Positions 50,146-52,979 of a DNA stretch of 52,979 bases are shown in pieces. How positions within the stretch are numbered: the stretch's first letter is position 1; the number at the start of each line of letters is the position of its first letter. Under the pieces are notes generated by a model. It did not search any database. It was not told the DNA's origin and saw nothing but the letters and a program-made list of their open reading frames with translations. The stretch comes from Simkaniaceae bacterium. Lineage in GTDB: Bacteria; Chlamydiota; Chlamydiia; Chlamydiales; Simkaniaceae. The DNA is taken from NCBI GenBank assembly GCA_018062315.1, contig JAGOSM010000005.1, positions 1-52,979 of the forward strand. Direction: 5' to 3'. A program made the position numbers and the translations under genes.

Positions 50146-51403
50146 CTCTCGCGTTAAGAATGGTTTCGATGGTTCTCTCAACTCCATCTTTTTCACCCTC
50201 TAAAACCGATTGTATGTTCCTAGCCTGTTCTGCATACTCTGGGTTAGACAAGAGATCCAAAAGTCGTTCCTCAAACAGGGTCTCGTCAAAGGAAAATGCA
50301 GGGAGAGGTTGTGGCCCCATTTTCATATTCCCTATTAAACTGCCCCAGGTCGATTGATCCACAATAAAAGGGATGATAAAAGTGGGCTTGCCCGCGTAAA
50401 GACCTGCAGCCATTGTCCCTACTCCACCATGATGGATAACAGCTGACACTTTAGGAAAAAGCCAATCATGAGGGGCATAAGTCAGTGGATAAATCCAAGG
50501 AGGAAGTTCACTTATAACTAGGGAAGGAAAGTTGACCTGAATCACTGTTTTAATTTTTCTTTTTCTTAAGACGGAGAGCATTTTTTGTACAATAGAGGGA
50601 TGGCATGCCTCCGTTAGACTGCCAAATCCGAGGTACAAAATGGGGCCTGAAGATAAAAAATCAGAGAGTGCTTGAGGAGGAATCCAAGCTTGTCCTTCAG
50701 CAACCCTAAGAAAAGTGGTCATGATAATATTTTTGCTCCAATCTCTTGGTCGAGGGACTAAGGAAGGACTAAACGCTACAATCACTGGATTATCTTTAGT
50801 CGTTTTATCCGCTTTGGGTCCTAAAAAATGCATTTTTTTTAATCCCAGCTGACTCACTCTCCATCGATTTACTTCTTTTCTGATGGGTTGCCAAAGCTGT
50901 TGCTCAGAAAGAAAATGACTTAAGAGGCAGCCTATTTTCCCTCCATATTTTAACCATTCAAAGAAAAAGGAAGGATGATATTTGGTACGCACTTCGGGCT
51001 GTAGATTAATCAGATAACTGGGAATTCCGAAATATTCTCCAAGGTGAGGGCCTGCAAATGCAGCTGGACTATAAATCAGGATATCGGCTCCCATAGTGGC
51101 TTCTAGAGAGGAAGGCAGTTGCATTTTCAGCGCCTTATTGAACTCCTGCATGATCCCAAAAAACTGAAGAGCTTTTTTCCCCTTACTCCCCCATAAAATA
51201 TCATGACCTCGTTCAGCACCGATTAATTCAGTAAGGTCTCCATCAACTAAAACAAATTTCAAATGGTACTGATCGCATAAACTTTTTGCTTTTTGATGAG
51301 ATCCAATGGTCACTTCATGACCTCGCTCTTTTAGGCCTATACCTAAAGCAATATAAGGGCGAATATCCCCATGGGATCCAACGCATAGAATAGTTAATCG
51401 CAT
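50138..51403 (-). CDS. UGT-type glycosyltransferase (sterol/lipid glucosyltransferase-like, GT1)
   Basis: A 421-residue GT-B enzyme. The N-lobe opens with 'C-V-G-S-H-G-D-I-R-P-Y-I-A-L-G-I-G-L', as in UGT80-type sterol 3-beta-glucosyltransferases and macrolide glycosyltransferases. The C-lobe has 'Y-L-G-F-G-S-L', 'Y-A-P-H-D-W-L-F-P', the donor-binding 'A-V-I-H-H-G-G-V-G-T-M-A-A-G-L' and 'I-I-P-F-I-V-D-Q'. A lipid or small-molecule acceptor is likely. The stop is next to the tandem-repeat region, and the start overlaps the SDR gene by ten bases, so both act together. Confidence 0.82.
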   Translation of the reverse strand: MRLTILCVGSHGDIRPYIALGIGLKERGHEVTIGSHQKAKSLCDQYHLKFVLVDGDLTELIGAERGHDILWGSKGKKALQFFGIMQEFNKALKMQLPSSLEATMGADILIYSPAAFAGPHLGEYFGIPSYLINLQPEVRTKYHPSFFFEWLKYGGKIGCLLSHFLSEQQLWQPIRKEVNRWRVSQLGLKKMHFLGPKADKTTKDNPVIVAFSPSLVPRPRDWSKNIIMTTFLRVAEGQAWIPPQALSDFLSSGPILYLGFGSLTEACHPSIVQKMLSVLRKRKIKTVIQVNFPSLVISELPPWIYPLTYAPHDWLFPKVSAVIHHGGVGTMAAGLYAGKPTFIIPFIVDQSTWGSLIGNMKMGPQPLPAFSFDETLFEERLLDLLSNPEYAEQARNIQSVLEGEKDGVERTIETILNAREN

Positions 51404-52206
51404 GACACTCTCTCTTGAGTTAAAGATTCACTGTGTTCCCATAAGTTTTTAGCTAACTGGACATCATACGAACGGGAGCTAGATTTGGCTTCTCTGTATT
51501 TGATAAAGTATTTGCCTGTGACCTCAGCTAAAGCAGGATCTACGGCAAGCCGAACTAAAGCTTTAGCAGCCTGGGAAGCCTTCTGCATAAAGGGACGTAA
51601 TAAAATAGGAAGTAAAATACGGCTGTTAAACTGACGTCCCAAACGAGAATGAATTAATCCCGGATGGAGACAGTGTACAGCTACTTGAGCTCCCCGTAAT
51701 TGGCGAGTGAGTTCATAAGCAAACAAGAGATTGGCTAATTTAGACTGGGCGTAGGCGGTCATCCAGTGGTAGCTATTCTGTGCCTGCAAATCTTTAAAGT
51801 CGATTTCTCCAAGTTCTTCCGCTCTGGAGGTCACGATAATCACACGGGAAGAAGGAGTGGCTTGAAGAGAAGGAAGGAGTAGTTTGGTTAGTAAAAAGGG
51901 GGCCAGGTGATTCACGGCAAAGGTCTCTTCCAAGCCATCGATCGTTATCTCACGCCTCGGCAAGAGAACTCCTGCGTTATGGATAAGGACATCTATGTTG
52001 GGGTATTTCTTAAGAAGAGCCTGCGCAAGGCGCCGAATCGCACCTTGACTAGATAAATCAGCCACAAATGTCTCGATATCAGACCGAATCTTCTGCTGAT
52101 TACGGCATACGGCAATAACTATCGCCCCCATATCAGCGAGTTGTAAGGCCGCAGCCTTGCCTAACCCACTGCTAGCTCCAGTAATAATACAAATTTTTCC
52201 TTTGAT
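51394..52206 (-). CDS. Short-chain dehydrogenase/reductase, start codon apparently lost
   Basis: An SDR of the retinol-dehydrogenase-like type. The first usable ATG (52131) would give 245 residues beginning in the middle of the nucleotide-binding fold. The frame upstream, to 52206, encodes K-G-K-I-C-I-I-T-G-A-S-S-G-L-G-K, the classic T-G-x3-G-x-G cofactor loop, so the gene once started there. The codon where ATG is expected is ATC (52206-52204), a stop lies four codons further up, and no ATG, GTG or TTG is in between. Downstream are 'I-H-N-A-G-V', catalytic Ser region 'V-T-S-R' and 'Y-A-Q-S-K'. Either a rare start is used (ATT with AAAGGA in front, at about 52194) or the gene is decaying. Confidence 0.7.
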   Translation of the reverse strand: MKGKICIITGASSGLGKAAALQLADMGAIVIAVCRNQQKIRSDIETFVADLSSQGAIRRLAQALLKKYPNIDVLIHNAGVLLPRREITIDGLEETFAVNHLAPFLLTKLLLPSLQATPSSRVIIVTSRAEELGEIDFKDLQAQNSYHWMTAYAQSKLANLLFAYELTRQLRGAQVAVHCLHPGLIHSRLGRQFNSRILLPILLRPFMQKASQAAKALVRLAVDPALAEVTGKYFIKYREAKSSSRSYDVQLAKNLWEHSESLTQERVSCD

Positions 52207-52276
52207 ATAGCAAACTACTTAGGGAGTAAATATATAAAGATTCAGTGTGGCAGTTTATTGTTTTTTTAGCAAAAAA

Positions 52277-52378
52277 ATTTGATATCAAATAAATTATTTA
52301 CATGTTTTTTGAGATTTTACCTGTCTCATATTAAGAAACTTAAAATCAATTCAATTAAAACATGTTTTATGCTATAAT
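52277..52378 (+). promoter_or_regulatory. Promoter region with palindromes
   Basis: TATAAT (52373-52378) is a consensus -10 box, 25 bp ahead of the start. The -35 box is weak. AAAACATGTTTT (52357-52368) is a perfect 12-bp palindrome in the spacer, and ATTTGATATCAAAT (52277-52290) is a perfect 14-bp palindrome further up. Both could bind a regulator. Confidence 0.5.
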
Positions 52379-52402
52379 AGATATAAATAAAAGGAACTAT
52401 GT

Positions 52403-52979
52403 ATGACAACCCCACAAATCAAAGCAAGAGACTTGAACCCGTACCTCATTAGATGGGACAATCTACCTGGCATTGAAGCCATGGTTACTGACCGCTCTAG
52501 CACAGATCCTAAAACTCAAACAGTTAACACCCGCATCGCCCTACTGAAGATCTGGTGCCCCCCGTTATTAAATCCAGATTATCTTGCTTTACAAAAGCAT
52601 GTAACTGGACAAATGCCTTTATCTACAGACAAATTTATAGAACACCTAGATCATCTTAATCTATTGTCCCTTTCTGCAGGCAAAATTGCAGATTTAGTGA
52701 AAGCCCGTTTTTGGGAGCTTGGAGGTCGACAAACACCTGAAGGAAGAGATTGGGTGAGAGATTCCATCCCAGAATTAGCACATCGAGAAACTCTTAGAAA
52801 ATCCCTCTATAGTGTATGTACCCACCTATGTCCTGCAGACTACCTACTTGAGCTCCTAGAAGACAAAGCAGAAGTCTCTTCAGAAGAGATAATACGGAGT
52901 CTTAAGTTGTTAGGAGAACCTTTTGCAGCTCGAGTTTTTAGCTACATGTACCACAATCATAGCCCTAAAGAACCTCCGG
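52403..52979 (+). CDS. Unknown protein, 3' part outside the window
   Basis: The first 192 codons of a gene that runs off the end. The ATG has AAGGAAC six bases upstream. The protein is soluble and helical, with no signal peptide and no domain I recognise; it begins M-T-T-P-Q-I-K-A-R-D-L-N-P-Y-L and later reads 'R-F-W-E-L-G-G-R-Q-T-P-E-G-R-D-W-V'. Repeated leucine-rich helices ('F-I-E-H-L-D-H-L-N-L-L', 'Y-L-L-E-L-L') suggest an alpha-helical scaffold such as a death-fold or repeat protein. That is a guess. Confidence 0.6.
   Translation, partial: MTTPQIKARDLNPYLIRWDNLPGIEAMVTDRSSTDPKTQTVNTRIALLKIWCPPLLNPDYLALQKHVTGQMPLSTDKFIEHLDHLNLLSLSAGKIADLVKARFWELGGRQTPEGRDWVRDSIPELAHRETLRKSLYSVCTHLCPADYLLELLEDKAEVSSEEIIRSLKLLGEPFAARVFSYMYHNHSPKEPP

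Noticed and set aside
49708-50357. Small frames between nrdB and the glycosyltransferase
   Set aside because: They read through tandem repeats or the antisense strand of the glycosyltransferase and give low-complexity products.

Overview
The window looks like chromosomal DNA from a member of the phylum Chlamydiae, probably an 'environmental' lineage with a larger genome than Chlamydia (Simkania- or Parachlamydia-like; the family cannot be fixed from sequence reading alone). The supporting signs are these. There is a phoH / zinc-motif protein / two-SH3-domain exported protein run matching what I recall of CT015-CT016-CT017 in C. trachomatis. The NrdA has an extended N-terminus, and the NrdB carries Phe in place of the radical Tyr, the class Ic arrangement first described in C. 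trachomatis. There are several Lpg1974/MOMP-like porins and many hydrophobic or exported orphan proteins. Many adjacent genes overlap by ATGA.

Layout. 1-2.9 kb: the 3' end of the tmRNA gene (ssrA), then a small accessory cassette (DUF4160/DUF2442 pair; lysozyme-like protein plus DUF3298 lipoprotein) bracketed by imperfect direct repeats. 3-6.8 kb: a methyltransferase, then a tightly overlapping trio of exported glycosyltransferase-like and methyltransferase-like proteins. 6.8-14.5 kb: a surface-protein locus with three Lpg1974-family porins, another beta-barrel and three exported orphans, interleaved with several families of noncoding repeats. 14.5-15 kb: a 449-bp noncoding element with perfect 18-bp terminal inverted repeats, then a 47-residue membrane protein. 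15-24.6 kb: housekeeping and accessory genes (YqeY, YjdM, EEP-family phosphohydrolase, HEPN/MNT module, CFA synthase operon, Sel1, NUDIX, a tandem GNAT-like pair). 24.5-29.1 kb: a complete cyoABCDE bo3 oxidase operon on the minus strand. 29.2-34.1 kb: orphan proteins, an exported HD-domain protein, a PAP2 protein and an RlmK-like methyltransferase. 34.2-42.1 kb: a DEAD-box helicase, two more RNA methyltransferases, a multicopper-oxidase-fold protein lacking most copper ligands, phoH and the SH3 adhesin-like gene. 42.1-45.4 kb: a large glycogen-synthase-like protein and pssA. 45.5-49.7 kb: nrdAB with two NrdR boxes over its promoter. 49.7-52.2 kb: intergenic tandem repeats, a UGT-type glycosyltransferase and an SDR whose start codon seems lost. 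The window ends inside an unknown gene.

Working together: cyoABCDE gives a quinol oxidase with its own heme O synthase. nrdAB supplies deoxynucleotides under apparent NrdR control. Four RNA-modification or RNA-remodelling enzymes lie within 33-37 kb. The surface locus and its repeats look like the fast-evolving part. No phage structural genes, transposase, CRISPR array or rRNA were seen. All family assignments come from reading motifs, not from database searches.
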